A stretch of DNA of 64,000 nt. Source: Streptomyces sp. CGMCC 4.7035 (GTDB lineage: Bacteria; Actinomycetota; Actinomycetes; Streptomycetales; Streptomycetaceae). Every line of letters starts with the position of its first letter. Position 1 is the stretch's first letter. Location: contig NZ_CP134053.1 in the NCBI RefSeq assembly GCF_031583065.1, positions 3,906,001-3,970,000 of the forward strand. Direction: 5' to 3'. A program made the translations under genes and the position numbers. Shown in pieces: positions 56,050-64,000 of the stretch. The notes beneath the pieces were generated by a model, which did no database searches, had not been told where the DNA came from, and was given only the letters and a program-made list of their open reading frames with translations.

Positions 56050-56526
56050 ATGAGAGTCCCACGTCCCAAGAGCGTCGACGAGACGAGCGTCGCCGCGCCC
56101 AGGCCCGCCCGGCGCCCGTCGCCCTGGCAGGGGCAGGGCCCCGTCGTGGCGGTCGTCGCCCTCGGTGGCGCCCTCGGCGCCATCGCCCGATACGGCGCCT
56201 CGCTGCTGTGGCCCGCGCAGACCGGCGGCTTCCCCTGGACCATCTTCTGGGTCAACCTCCTGGGCTGCGCCGTGATCGGCGTGTTCATGGTCGTGATCAC
56301 CGAGGTGTGGGCGGCCCACCGGCTGGTGCGCCCCTTCTTCGGCACCGGTGTGCTGGGCGGCTTCACCACCTTCTCGACGTACGCCGTCGACATCCAGCGG
56401 CTGGTCGACGCGGGCCACCCCCGCACCGCGCTCGTCTACCTGTTCGCGACCCTGCTCGGCGCCCTCGCGGCGGTGTGGCTCGCGATGACGGCCGCCCGTC
56501 GTGCCCTGGCGTGGCGGCAACGATGA
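56050..56526 (+). CDS. crcB: CrcB/FluC fluoride channel subunit 1
   Basis: 158 aa. Four membrane helices: [60 protein letters not shown] and [20 protein letters not shown]. Key motifs GALGAIARY, the Asn of WVNLLGC and the TTFSTYA Phe-box track are present. An extra ~35-residue basic, proline-rich N-terminus precedes helix 1. It forms a heterodimeric fluoride exporter with the second crcB. The stop overlaps the next start (ATGA). The 183 bases upstream show no fluoride riboswitch that I can recognise. Confidence 0.93.
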   Translation: MRVPRPKSVDETSVAAPRPARRPSPWQGQGPVVAVVALGGALGAIARYGASLLWPAQTGGFPWTIFWVNLLGCAVIGVFMVVITEVWAAHRLVRPFFGTGVLGGFTTFSTYAVDIQRLVDAGHPRTALVYLFATLLGALAAVWLAMTAARRALAWRQR

Positions 56527-56948
56527 ACGAGACACCGGAGCGGCGCCCCGTGGAGGCGACCATGACACGACTGACCGGCAGGGCCCTGCGGCTGACCGTC
56601 TTCATCGGCGAGCACGACAGATGGCACCACAAACCCCTCTACGCCGAGATCGTGCACCGCGCGCATGCCGCCGGCCTCGCCGGCGCGAGCGTCTTCCACG
56701 GCATCGAGGGCTTCGGCGCCTCCTCGCTCATCCACACCTCGCGGCTGCTGTCGCTGAGCGAGGACCTGCCGGTGGCCGTGATCATCGTCGACACGGAGGA
56801 GCGCGTCCGCGCCTTCCTGCCGCAGCTCGACGAGCTCGTCGCCGAGGGACTGGTGACCCTCGACGACTGCGAGGTCATCCGGTACGCGGGGCGGGGAGCG
56901 GACGACGCACCGAGCGGCGCGGACGGGAAAGGTGAGAAGTCGTTGTGA
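56523..56948 (+). CDS. DUF190 protein between two crcB genes
   Basis: 141 aa from ATG 56523. Ferredoxin-like DUF190 fold, PII-related in shape: [20 protein letters not shown], then [40 protein letters not shown] and [22 protein letters not shown]190 genes commonly accompany crcB and may regulate or assist the channel. It overlaps both neighbours by 4 bases, so the three proteins are translated together. Confidence 0.92.
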   Translation: MNETPERRPVEATMTRLTGRALRLTVFIGEHDRWHHKPLYAEIVHRAHAAGLAGASVFHGIEGFGASSLIHTSRLLSLSEDLPVAVIIVDTEERVRAFLPQLDELVAEGLVTLDDCEVIRYAGRGADDAPSGADGKGEKSL

Positions 56949-57322
56949 ATTGGCTGCTGGTGATCATCGGGGCCATGGTCGGCGCACCCCTGCGTTATCT
57001 CACCGACCGCGCGGTGCAGCTGCGGCACGACACGGTGTTCCCCTGGGGCACCCTCGTGGTCAACGTCACGGGCTCTTTGGTCCTCGGTCTGCTGGCCGGT
57101 GCCACCTCGGCCGGTCATGCCTCGCCCCAGCTGCAGCTGTTGATCGGCACGGGCCTGTGCGGGGCGCTGACCACGTATTCGACGTTCTCGTACGAGACCC
57201 TGCGGCTGATCGAGACCGGGGCGGGGTTCTACGCTGCCGCCAACGTCGTCGCTAGCGTGACGGCGGGCCTCGGTGCGGCTTTTGCCGGGGTTTCGTTCGC
57301 CGAGGCCGTGTGGCCTCGGTAG
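56945..57322 (+). CDS. crcB: CrcB/FluC fluoride channel subunit 2
   Basis: 125 aa from GTG 56945. Four helices: [60 protein letters not shown] and [20 protein letters not shown]. It has GAPLRY, VNVTGS and TTYSTFSYE, complementary to subunit 1. In paired systems the two chains form an antiparallel heterodimer with the pore between them. Confidence 0.93.
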   Translation: MNWLLVIIGAMVGAPLRYLTDRAVQLRHDTVFPWGTLVVNVTGSLVLGLLAGATSAGHASPQLQLLIGTGLCGALTTYSTFSYETLRLIETGAGFYAAANVVASVTAGLGAAFAGVSFAEAVWPR

Positions 57323-57404
57323 GCGTACGTCACCCGCGCGTAGTAAAACCGTCCCAGCAGTACCGTCTACAGCACTGTCGACCATCTCCTCAGAACTGGA
57401 TCCC

Positions 57405-58238
57405 ATGAGCGTCATCAGCGTCGGTCAGGCCGTCGTCCTCGGAGTCGTCGAGGGGGTGACCGAATTCCTCCCCGTCTCCTCGACCGGCCATCTCAAGATC
57501 ACTGAGGGGCTGATGGACATCCCCGTCGACGACAAGGCCGTCGTCGGCTTCTCGGCCGTCATCCAGGTGGGCGCGATCGCGGCCGTGCTCCTGTACTTCT
57601 TCAAGGACATCGTGCGGATCGTCTCGGCCTGGTTCCGGGGCCTGTTCAACAAGGAGGAGCGCTACCACCACGACTACAAGTTCGCCTGGTGGGTGATCGC
57701 CGCGACCATCCCGATCGTCCTGGTGGGGCTGGGCGCCAAGGATCTCATCGACGGCCCGCTCGCCTCGCTCTGGGTGGTGGCGGGCTCGCTGATCGTGGGC
57801 AGTGGTGTGATGTGGGCGGCGGACCAGATGGGCCGGCACAAGCGCGGTGAGGACGACACCTCCTTCAAGGACGCGATGCTGGTCGGCAGCTCGCAGATCC
57901 TCGCCCTGCTCTTCCCCGGTTTCTCCCGCTCCGGCGCCACGATGTCGACCGCGCTCATCCTCGACCTCGACCGGGTCGCCGCCACCCGTCTTTCCTTCTT
58001 CCTCGGCATTCCGGCCCTCACCGGCGCGGGCCTGTACGAGCTGAAGGACGCGCTGGGCACGGGCGTGGGCGCCGCGCCGCTCGCCGTCGGCACGATCGTC
58101 TCGTTCGTGGTCGCCTACGCCTCGATCGCCTGGCTGCTGAAGTTCGTCGCCAAGCACTCCTTCAACGCCTTCGTGATCTACCGGATCGTCGTCGGAGTGG
58201 CGCTCCTGGGCCTGCTCGGGACCGGCGTGCTCAGCTGA
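57405..58238 (+). CDS. uppP: Undecaprenyl-diphosphate phosphatase
   Basis: 277 aa from ATG 57405. Integral membrane enzyme that recycles C55-PP for cell-wall synthesis and gives bacitracin tolerance. Signature 1 is VVEGVTEFLPVSSTGHLKI, with Glu and the SSTGH residues. Signature 2 is LFPGFSRSGATMSTAL, with the catalytic Ser/Arg. About eight helices. The gene ends before a very clear terminator. It is probably monocistronic. Confidence 0.95.
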   Translation: MSVISVGQAVVLGVVEGVTEFLPVSSTGHLKITEGLMDIPVDDKAVVGFSAVIQVGAIAAVLLYFFKDIVRIVSAWFRGLFNKEERYHHDYKFAWWVIAATIPIVLVGLGAKDLIDGPLASLWVVAGSLIVGSGVMWAADQMGRHKRGEDDTSFKDAMLVGSSQILALLFPGFSRSGATMSTALILDLDRVAATRLSFFLGIPALTGAGLYELKDALGTGVGAAPLAVGTIVSFVVAYASIAWLLKFVAKHSFNAFVIYRIVVGVALLGLLGTGVLS

Positions 58239-58256
58239 TCGCCGCTGATCATCCCT

Positions 58257-58290
58257 GGGGCGTGAAGCCGATATTCAGGCTTCACGCCCC
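58257..58290 (+). terminator. uppP terminator
   Basis: Perfect 13-bp arms GGGGCGTGAAGCC (58257-58269) and complement (58278-58290), eight-base loop, 18 bases after the uppP stop. Confidence 0.85.
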
Positions 58291-58351
58291 ATGAAAGTTT
58301 CCTTTCCAGGCCCCTTGACAGTCCCGTCCCGCAACCCGGAGGATCGCCACC

Positions 58352-59086
58352 GTGAACCTGTCAGACAGCCAGACAGGTGGTCGGGCACCGCGGCGCGTCA
58401 GCGCCATGGAAGCGGTGCTCACCCACCTCCGCGGCGCCATCGAGCGCGGCGAGTACGCCATCGGTGACAAGCTCCCCTCCGAGGCGGAGCTGTGCCGCAC
58501 CCTGGAGATCAGCCGCCCCGTGCTGCGGGAGGCCCTGCGGGCCCTGCAGACCATGGGCCTGACCGTCTCCAAGACCGGCAAGGGCACCTTTGTCGTCGCC
58601 AGCACCGTCGAGGACCCCACCTTCGGCGACTACGCGGCCAGCGACCTGCTGGAGGTGCGCCGCCACGTCGAGATCCCGGTCGCCGGGTACGCGGCGCTGC
58701 GCCGCACCCCGGAGAACCTCGACCACCTGGCCCACCTCCTGGACCGGATGGAGCGGGAGACGGACACCACCGCGTGGGTCGCGATGGACACCCTCTTCCA
58801 TCTCGCCGTGGCCGAAGCCGCCCAGAACCCGGTGTTCCGCCGGGTGATCGAGGAGATCCGGGACGCGCTGGCCCGCCAGTCGGCCTTCCTCAACGAGCTG
58901 GGCGGCCGGCGCGAGCAGTCCAATCGCGAGCACCGGGCGATCGTCGAGGCGCTGATGGACGGTTCCGAGCATGACGCGGTGGAGGCGATGGCCCACCACC
59001 TCGACCGGGTCGAGACGACCCTCACCGACATCGTGCGCCCCGGGCGTACGGACAACATCCCCCTGGAAGGCGGACCCGAGGCGTGA
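58352..59086 (+). CDS. FadR-type GntR regulator of the asparagine/aspartate operon
   Basis: 244 aa from GTG 58352 (GGAGG upstream). The winged helix is VLTHLRGAIERGEYAIGDKL, then PSEAELCRTLEISRPVLREA and LRALQTMGLTVSKTGKGTF. The FCD ligand domain (about 90-230) has the Asp/His metal set in MDTLFHLAVAEAAQNPVF, then SNREHRAIVEALMDG and MAHHLDRVETTL. Its stop overlaps the permease start in GTGA, so it heads the operon and probably regulates it in response to asparagine or aspartate (inferred). Confidence 0.93.
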   Translation: MNLSDSQTGGRAPRRVSAMEAVLTHLRGAIERGEYAIGDKLPSEAELCRTLEISRPVLREALRALQTMGLTVSKTGKGTFVVASTVEDPTFGDYAASDLLEVRRHVEIPVAGYAALRRTPENLDHLAHLLDRMERETDTTAWVAMDTLFHLAVAEAAQNPVFRRVIEEIRDALARQSAFLNELGGRREQSNREHRAIVEALMDGSEHDAVEAMAHHLDRVETTLTDIVRPGRTDNIPLEGGPEA

Positions 59087-60525
59087 GCGAACAGCACCTC
59101 AAAGACGAGACGCGCCCCTCGTCCCGTCATGTCGACGCCGGCGACGCGGGCTACAGCAAGTCCCTCAAGTCCCGGCACGTCAACATGATCGCCATCGGCG
59201 GCGCCATCGGCACCGGCCTCTTCCTCGGCGCGGGCGGCCGCCTCGCCGACGCCGGCCCCTCTCTCTTCATCGCGTACGCCGTCTGCGGCGTCTTCGCCTT
59301 CCTGGTCGTGCGCGCCCTGGGCGAACTCGTCCTGTACCGGCCCTCCTCCGGCGCCTTCGTCTCGTACGCCCGCGAGTTCCTCGGCGAGAAGGGCGCGTAC
59401 ACCGCGGGCTGGATGTACTTCCTCAACTGGGCGACCACCGGCATCGCCGACATCACGGCCGTGGCCACCTACACCCACTACTGGGGCATGTTCTCCGACA
59501 TTCCACAGTGGGTGATCGCGCTCGTCGCGCTCGCCGTGGTGCTCACGGTGAACCTGATATCCGTGAAGATCTTCGGCGAACTGGAGTTCTGGTTCGCCAT
59601 CGTCAAGGTCAGTGCCCTCGTGATCTTCATGGTGATCGGCATCTTCCTGCTGGTCACCCAGCATCCGGTCGAAGGCACCACCCCCGGCCCCTCCCTGATC
59701 ACCGACCACGGCGGCGTCTTCCCCAACGGCCTGCTGCCGATGCTGCTGATCATCCAGGGCGTCGTCTTCGCCTACGCCTCCGTCGAACTCGTCGGTGTAG
59801 CCGCGGGGGAGACCGAGAACCCCGAGAAGATCATGCCCAAGGCGATCAACTCGATCATGTGGCGCGTCGGCCTCTTCTACGTCGGCTCGGTCGTCCTGCT
59901 GTCGATGCTGCTGCCCTGGAACAAGTACTCCGCCGGCGAGAGCCCCTTCGTGACCGTCCTGTCCAACATCGGCGTCCCGGCGGCCGGCGGCGTGATGAAC
60001 CTCGTCGTCCTCACCGCCGCCATGTCCTCGCTCAACTCCGGTCTGTACTCCACCGGCCGCATCCTGCGCTCCATGGCGATGTCCGGCTCGGCACCGAAGT
60101 TCACGGGCGTGATGAGCCGCAGCCAGGTCCCGTACGGCGGCATCCTGCTCACCAGCGGCATCTGCGTCCTCGGCGTCGGCCTCAACTTCGTGGTCCCGGC
60201 GGACGCGTTCGAGATCGTGCTCAACTTCGCGGCGATCGGCATTCTGTCCACCTGGGGCATGATCATGCTCTGTCACCTGCTCTTCTGGAAGAAGACGCAG
60301 AACGGCGAACTGTCCCGTCCGAGCTACCGCCTGCCCGGCTCCCCGTGGACCGAGATCGTCACGCTCGGCTTCCTGGCCTCCGTCTTCGTCCTGATGTACG
60401 CCGACGGCGGCGCCGGCCGCACCACCGTGCTGTGCCTGCCGCTGGTCGTGGCGGCGCTGGTGGCCGGCTGGTACGGCGTGCGCGGGCGGGCCGCCCGCGG
60501 TAAGTCCCCCAAGGTGAATGTGTGA
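59083..60525 (+). CDS. ansP: Amino-acid permease, L-asparagine permease type
   Basis: 480 aa from GTG 59083. APC superfamily AAT transporter with 12 helices: SRHVNMIAIGGAIGTGLFLG, YRPSSGAFVSYAREFLGEKG, YTAGWMYFLNWATTGIADIT, FAYASVELVGVAAGETENPE and SSLNSGLYSTGRILRSMAMS. The WATTGIADIT stretch is characteristic of AnsP. It overlaps the regulator gene before it and the asparaginase gene after it, which supports asparagine as substrate. Confidence 0.9.
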   Translation: MSEQHLKDETRPSSRHVDAGDAGYSKSLKSRHVNMIAIGGAIGTGLFLGAGGRLADAGPSLFIAYAVCGVFAFLVVRALGELVLYRPSSGAFVSYAREFLGEKGAYTAGWMYFLNWATTGIADITAVATYTHYWGMFSDIPQWVIALVALAVVLTVNLISVKIFGELEFWFAIVKVSALVIFMVIGIFLLVTQHPVEGTTPGPSLITDHGGVFPNGLLPMLLIIQGVVFAYASVELVGVAAGETENPEKIMPKAINSIMWRVGLFYVGSVVLLSMLLPWNKYSAGESPFVTVLSNIGVPAAGGVMNLVVLTAAMSSLNSGLYSTGRILRSMAMSGSAPKFTGVMSRSQVPYGGILLTSGICVLGVGLNFVVPADAFEIVLNFAAIGILSTWGMIMLCHLLFWKKTQNGELSRPSYRLPGSPWTEIVTLGFLASVFVLMYADGGAGRTTVLCLPLVVAALVAGWYGVRGRAARGKSPKVNV

Positions 60526-61550
60526 ACCACCCAGTGTTGTACGGAAGTCCGGTGGCTGAGGCTCCTGTGATCCGGGAGCCCCTGCACGCCCCCGTCGCCC
60601 ACCTCATCCGCGGTGGGGTCATCGAGGGCATCCACTACGGCTCGGTCGTCGTCCTCGGCACCGACGGGACCGTGGAGTTCCAGCTCGGTGACATCGAGGC
60701 CGCCTTCTACCCGCGCTCGGCGCTCAAGCCCGTACAGGCGGTGGCGATGCTGCGGGCCGGACTCCCGCTCGACGGGGAGCTGCTGTCGCTGACCGCGGCA
60801 AGCCACTCCGGCGAGGAGCGGCACCTGGCCGGCGCCCGGCGGATCCTGGAGCTGGCCGGGGCGGGTGAGGACGACCTGCGTAACGTCCCCGACCTGCCGT
60901 ACGACCCGGTCGTGCGGGACGCCTGGGTGCGCGAGGCCCGCCTGCCGTCCCGGCTCGCGCAGAACTGCTCGGGCAAGCACGCGGCCATGCTGTACACCTG
61001 CCGGCTCAACGGCTGGCCGCTGGACGGCTACCTCGACCCGGCCCACCCGCTCCAGCGGGCCATCGCCGAGATCGTCGAAGACCTCACCGGCCAGGCGATC
61101 GCCCGGGTGACCGTCGACGGCTGCGGCGCGCCGCTGTTCTCCGTGTCGCTGCACGGGCTGGCGCGTGCCGCGGCCCGCATCACCACGGCGCCGGCCGGTA
61201 CCCCGGAGGCGCGGGTGGCGGACGCGATGCGCGAGCACGCCGAGATGGCCTCCGGCTCCGGTCGCGACGTGGCCGCGCTGATGCGGGCCGTACCCGGGCT
61301 GCTCGCCAAGGACGGCTTCGAGGGCGTCGAGGTGGCCGCGCTGCCCGACGGCCGGGCCGTCGCCGTGAAGATCGCCGACGGGGCGAACCGGGCCCGGATC
61401 CCGGTCGCCGCGGCGGCCCTCGCCCGCGCCGGGGTCGCCCCGGCCGCGCTCGCCGAGTTCGCCGGGGAACCCCTCCTCGGCGGCGCCGAGCCGGTCGGCA
61501 CCATCCGGCCGGTCCGCGCGCTCGACCCCCTTCCCCAGACGTACGCCTGA
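60522..61550 (+). CDS. L-asparaginase II (class 3, Rhizobium-type)
   Basis: 342 aa from GTG 60522, overlapping the permease stop. Serine-dependent asparaginase fold (COG4448): IEGIHYGSVVVLGTDGTVEF, YPRSALKPVQAVAMLRAGLP with Ser-x-x-Lys, LTAASHSGEERHLAGARRIL, and LAQNCSGKHAAMLYTCRLNG with the CSGKHA block. It hydrolyses asparagine to aspartate and ammonia, feeding AspA 41 bases downstream. Length and motifs are complete. Confidence 0.93.
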   Translation: MNHPVLYGSPVAEAPVIREPLHAPVAHLIRGGVIEGIHYGSVVVLGTDGTVEFQLGDIEAAFYPRSALKPVQAVAMLRAGLPLDGELLSLTAASHSGEERHLAGARRILELAGAGEDDLRNVPDLPYDPVVRDAWVREARLPSRLAQNCSGKHAAMLYTCRLNGWPLDGYLDPAHPLQRAIAEIVEDLTGQAIARVTVDGCGAPLFSVSLHGLARAAARITTAPAGTPEARVADAMREHAEMASGSGRDVAALMRAVPGLLAKDGFEGVEVAALPDGRAVAVKIADGANRARIPVAAAALARAGVAPAALAEFAGEPLLGGAEPVGTIRPVRALDPLPQTYA

Positions 61551-61590
61551 CCGACCTGACCCCCACCTCCGAAAGAGGACCCGCACAGCC

Positions 61591-63003
61591 ATGACCGCCG
61601 CAGCCCACCGCAGCGAACACGACCTGCTCGGCTACCGCGACGTACCCGCCGAGGCGTACTGGGGCATCCACTCCCTGCGCGCCAAGGAGAACTTCCCCAT
61701 CACGGGGACGCCGATCTCCGCCTACCCGCACCTGATCGACGCCCTGGCCGCGGTCAAGGAGGCCGCCGCCCTCGCCAACGAGGAACTCGGGCTGCTGGAA
61801 CCGAAGAAGGCCGCCGTCATCGTCGAGGCCTGCCGCGAGATCCGCGACGGCAAGCTGCATGACCAGTTCGTCGTGGACGTCATCCAGGGCGGCGCCGGCA
61901 CCTCGACCAACATGAACGCCAACGAGGTCGTCGCCAACCGCGCGCTGGAACTGCTCGGCCACGCCAAGGGCGAGTACCGGCACCTGCACCCGAACGAGGA
62001 CGTCAACCTCGGCCAGTCCACCAATGACGTCTACCCGACCGCCGTCAAGATCGCGACCGTCTACGCCGTGCGCGGCCTGCTCAAGGCGATGGCCGTGCTT
62101 CAGGACGCCTTCGCCCGCAAGGCCGTCGAGTTCCGCGACGTGCTGAAGATGGGCCGCACCCAGTTGCAGGACGCGGTGCCGATGACGCTGGGGCAGGAGT
62201 TCTCCGCGTTCGCGGTCATGCTCGACGAGGACCGCAGCCGGCTCGCGGAGGCCGTCGAGCTGATCCACGAGATCAACCTCGGCGCCACGGCGATCGGCAC
62301 CGGCCTCAACGCCCCCGCCGGATACGCCGAGTCGGCGCGCCGCCATCTCGCCGAGATCACGGGACTTCCGCTGGTGACGGCCGCCAACCTGGTGGAGGCC
62401 ACCCAGGACTGCGGTGCCTTCGTCCAGATGTCCGGCGTGCTCAAGCGGATCGCCGTCAAGCTGTCCAAGAGCTGCAACGACCTGCGTCTGCTGTCCTCCG
62501 GTCCGCGCGCGGGCCTGAACGAGATCAACCTGCCGCCGGTGCAGGCCGGTTCGAGCATCATGCCCGGCAAGGTCAACCCGGTGATCCCCGAGGTCGTCAA
62601 CCAGGTCGCCTTCGAGGTGATCGGCAACGACGTCACCATCACCATGGCCGCGGAGGCCGGCCAGCTTCAGCTGAACGCCTTCGAGCCGGTCATCCTGCAC
62701 TCCCTCTCCGAGAGCATCACGCACCTGGAGCGTGCCTGCCTGACCCTCGCCGAGCGGTGCGTCGCCGGGATCACGGCGAACGAGGCGGAGCTGCGGGCCG
62801 CCGTGGAGAACTCCATCGGCCTGGTCACGGCCCTCAACCCGTACATCGGCTACGAGGCGGCCACCGGCATCGCCAAGGAGGCTCTCGCCAGCGGGCGCGG
62901 AGTCGCCGAACTCGTGCTGGAGAAGGGCCTGTTGCCGGCCGAGCGGCTTCAGGCCCTGCTGCGGCCCGAGGTCGTAGCGGGCAGTGGCTCGCCGGCGGTC
63001 TGA
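61591..63003 (+). CDS. aspA: Aspartate ammonia-lyase
   Basis: 470 aa from ATG 61591 (GAAAGAGG upstream). Fumarase/aspartase superfamily; converts aspartate to fumarate plus ammonia. Blocks: YRDVPAEAYWGIHSLRAKEN, GGAGTSTNMNANEVVANRAL, HPNEDVNLGQSTNDVYPTAV, LKMGRTQLQDAVPMTLGQE, and the signature GSSIMPGKVNPVIPE with catalytic Ser about 322. The SSxxxPxKxNP loop, Thr-Ser-Thr and the His region are intact. It completes conversion of imported asparagine to a TCA intermediate. Confidence 0.95.
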   Translation: MTAAAHRSEHDLLGYRDVPAEAYWGIHSLRAKENFPITGTPISAYPHLIDALAAVKEAAALANEELGLLEPKKAAVIVEACREIRDGKLHDQFVVDVIQGGAGTSTNMNANEVVANRALELLGHAKGEYRHLHPNEDVNLGQSTNDVYPTAVKIATVYAVRGLLKAMAVLQDAFARKAVEFRDVLKMGRTQLQDAVPMTLGQEFSAFAVMLDEDRSRLAEAVELIHEINLGATAIGTGLNAPAGYAESARRHLAEITGLPLVTAANLVEATQDCGAFVQMSGVLKRIAVKLSKSCNDLRLLSSGPRAGLNEINLPPVQAGSSIMPGKVNPVIPEVVNQVAFEVIGNDVTITMAAEAGQLQLNAFEPVILHSLSESITHLERACLTLAERCVAGITANEAELRAAVENSIGLVTALNPYIGYEAATGIAKEALASGRGVAELVLEKGLLPAERLQALLRPEVVAGSGSPAV

Positions 63004-63114
63004 CCGGCCGATGTGCACGGCGCACGACACGGCGGGACGGCGTCCGGGGGACGCCGCCCCGCGCGGCGAACGGTGGATGAGCGGCGCCGACGACCGGGCG
63101 GCACAATGGTGATC

Positions 63115-64000
63115 ATGTCCCCGTCGCTGAACTTCCAGCCGGTCCTGGAGCGCATCGCCGAAGAGATGGACAAGACGCCCGGGCGCGGCCGGGCCGCCGA
63201 CTACATCCCGGCCCTCGCCGCCCGTGACCCGCGCCGCTTCGGCATGGCGGTCGCCGAGCTGGACGGCACGGTCTACGGCGTGGGGGAGTGGCGGCAGCCG
63301 TTCTCCACCCAGTCCATCACCAAGGTCTTCACCCTCGCCCTGAACCTGGCCCGCGAGGGCGACGAACTGTGGGAGCACGTGGGCCGGGAACCGTCCGGCA
63401 ACCCGTTCAACTCCCTGGTCCAGCTGGAGTACGAGAACGGCATCCCGCGCAATCCCTTCATCAACGCGGGCGCCCTCGTCGTCACCGACCGGCTGCACAC
63501 CCGTACCGGTGACGCGGCCGGCACGCTGCTCGACTTCCTGCGGGCCGAGAGCGGCAACGCGGACCTCACCTTCGACAAGGAGGTCGCCGCGTCCGAGACC
63601 GCGCACGGCGACCGCAACGCGGCGCTCGCCCATTTCATGGCGTCCTACGGCAACATCGACAACCCGGTGCCGGCCCTCCTGGAGCAGTACTTCAGGCAGT
63701 GCTCCATCGAGGCGTCCTGTGCGGACCTCGCCCTTGCCACCGGCTTCCTGGCCCGGCACGGTATCCGCGCCGACGGCACCCGGCTGCTGACCCGCAGCCA
63801 GGCCAAGCAGGTCAACGCGGTGATGCTCACCTGCGGCACGTACGACGCGGCGGGTGACTTCGCCTACCGGGTCGGCCTGCCCGGCAAGAGCGGCGTGGGC
63901 GGCGGCATCATCGCGGTCGTCCCCGGCCGCTGCACGCTGTGCGTATGGAGCCCCGGCCTCGACGAGCGCGGCAACTCCGTGGCGGGTGTGGCGGCACTCG
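63115..64000 (+). CDS. glsA: Glutaminase (3' end beyond window)
   Basis: The frame is open from ATG 63115 through the window end, 295 codons seen of a usual ~305. Serine-dependent glutaminase: LNFQPVLERIAEEMDKTPGR, then VGEWRQPFSTQSITKVFTLA with Ser-x-x-Lys, NPFNSLVQLEYENGIPRNPF, FINAGALVVTDRL, VMLTCGTYDAAGDFAYRVGL and PGKSGVGGGIIAVVPGRCTL. It hydrolyses glutamine to glutamate and ammonia. It follows the asparagine operon after a 111-base gap without strong terminator, so may be co-regulated. Confidence 0.94.
   Translation, partial: MSPSLNFQPVLERIAEEMDKTPGRGRAADYIPALAARDPRRFGMAVAELDGTVYGVGEWRQPFSTQSITKVFTLALNLAREGDELWEHVGREPSGNPFNSLVQLEYENGIPRNPFINAGALVVTDRLHTRTGDAAGTLLDFLRAESGNADLTFDKEVAASETAHGDRNAALAHFMASYGNIDNPVPALLEQYFRQCSIEASCADLALATGFLARHGIRADGTRLLTRSQAKQVNAVMLTCGTYDAAGDFAYRVGLPGKSGVGGGIIAVVPGRCTLCVWSPGLDERGNSVAGVAAL

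Overview
The window is high-GC actinomycete DNA, almost certainly from a Streptomyces chromosome. The signs are extreme third-position GC, many GTG starts, start/stop overlaps of the GTGA or ATGA type, Tat-exported glycoside hydrolases, and closely Streptomyces-like proteins (FurA next to KatG, NCS1 permease, SseB-like protein, CBS-BON protein). No rRNA, tRNA or CRISPR array was seen. The mixture of intact accessory operons, gene fossils and an insertion sequence suggests an accessory, perhaps arm-proximal, region rather than the conserved core.

Layout. (1) Bases 1-9581 hold a fermentation/dormancy-type cluster: carbamate kinase (cut by the window edge), GAPDH, a CBS-BON protein, a universal stress protein, pyruvate phosphate dikinase and oleate hydratase. 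Between them lie fossils of a second stress protein, a GNAT/acyl-CoA-synthetase fusion and a flavodoxin. (2) 9831-21305: a MarR regulator, a secreted NPP1 (NLP) protein, an SGNH esterase, and a plant-polysaccharide group (GH95, GH27, GH36) around a ROK repressor with a clean promoter/operator region. (3) 21522-26448: a fossil LacI-type control region plus a decayed GH42 start, a quinone oxidoreductase/ArsR pair with a palindromic operator, a 2-hydroxyacid dehydrogenase, and a row of 3' gene remnants (MarR, AraC, MFS). (4) 26511-38796: a secreted CAP-domain protein, furA-katG, a coiled-coil protein, a VOC protein, a second long GAPDH, a NarL-type two-component pair, an orphan solute-binding protein, and the ruins of a nar (nitrate respiration) locus. 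(5) 39005-45374: an NCS1 permease with a cysteine hydrolase, an SseB-like protein, a membrane protein, then a MITE-like element abutting an IS5/IS427-type insertion sequence that carries a passenger gene of unknown function. (6) 45470-54808: MarR, VOC, and a complete galactan utilisation locus (LacI repressor, ABC importer, GH42, GH53). (7) 54901-64000: an SMP-30-like protein, a crcB-DUF190-crcB fluoride operon, uppP, and an asparagine/aspartate/glutamine catabolic group (GntR, AnsP, asparaginase, AspA, glutaminase cut by the window end).

How the parts work together. The galactan locus reads as one circuit: GH53 with its galactan-binding module cuts galactan outside the cell, the ABC importer brings in oligosaccharides, GH42 removes galactose inside, and LacI sits on palindromes between the divergent units. 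The GH27/GH36/GH95/esterase group under a ROK regulator attacks alpha-galactosyl and fucosyl decorations of plant polymers. The last group imports asparagine, deamidates it to aspartate and splits that to fumarate and ammonia, with glutaminase feeding the same nitrogen economy.

The most unusual features are the wide spread of gene fossils, the fossil copy of the galactan control region at 21970-22205, and the passenger-bearing IS at 43837-45374. All functional names come from reading the sequence and from knowledge of the protein families. No database search was run.
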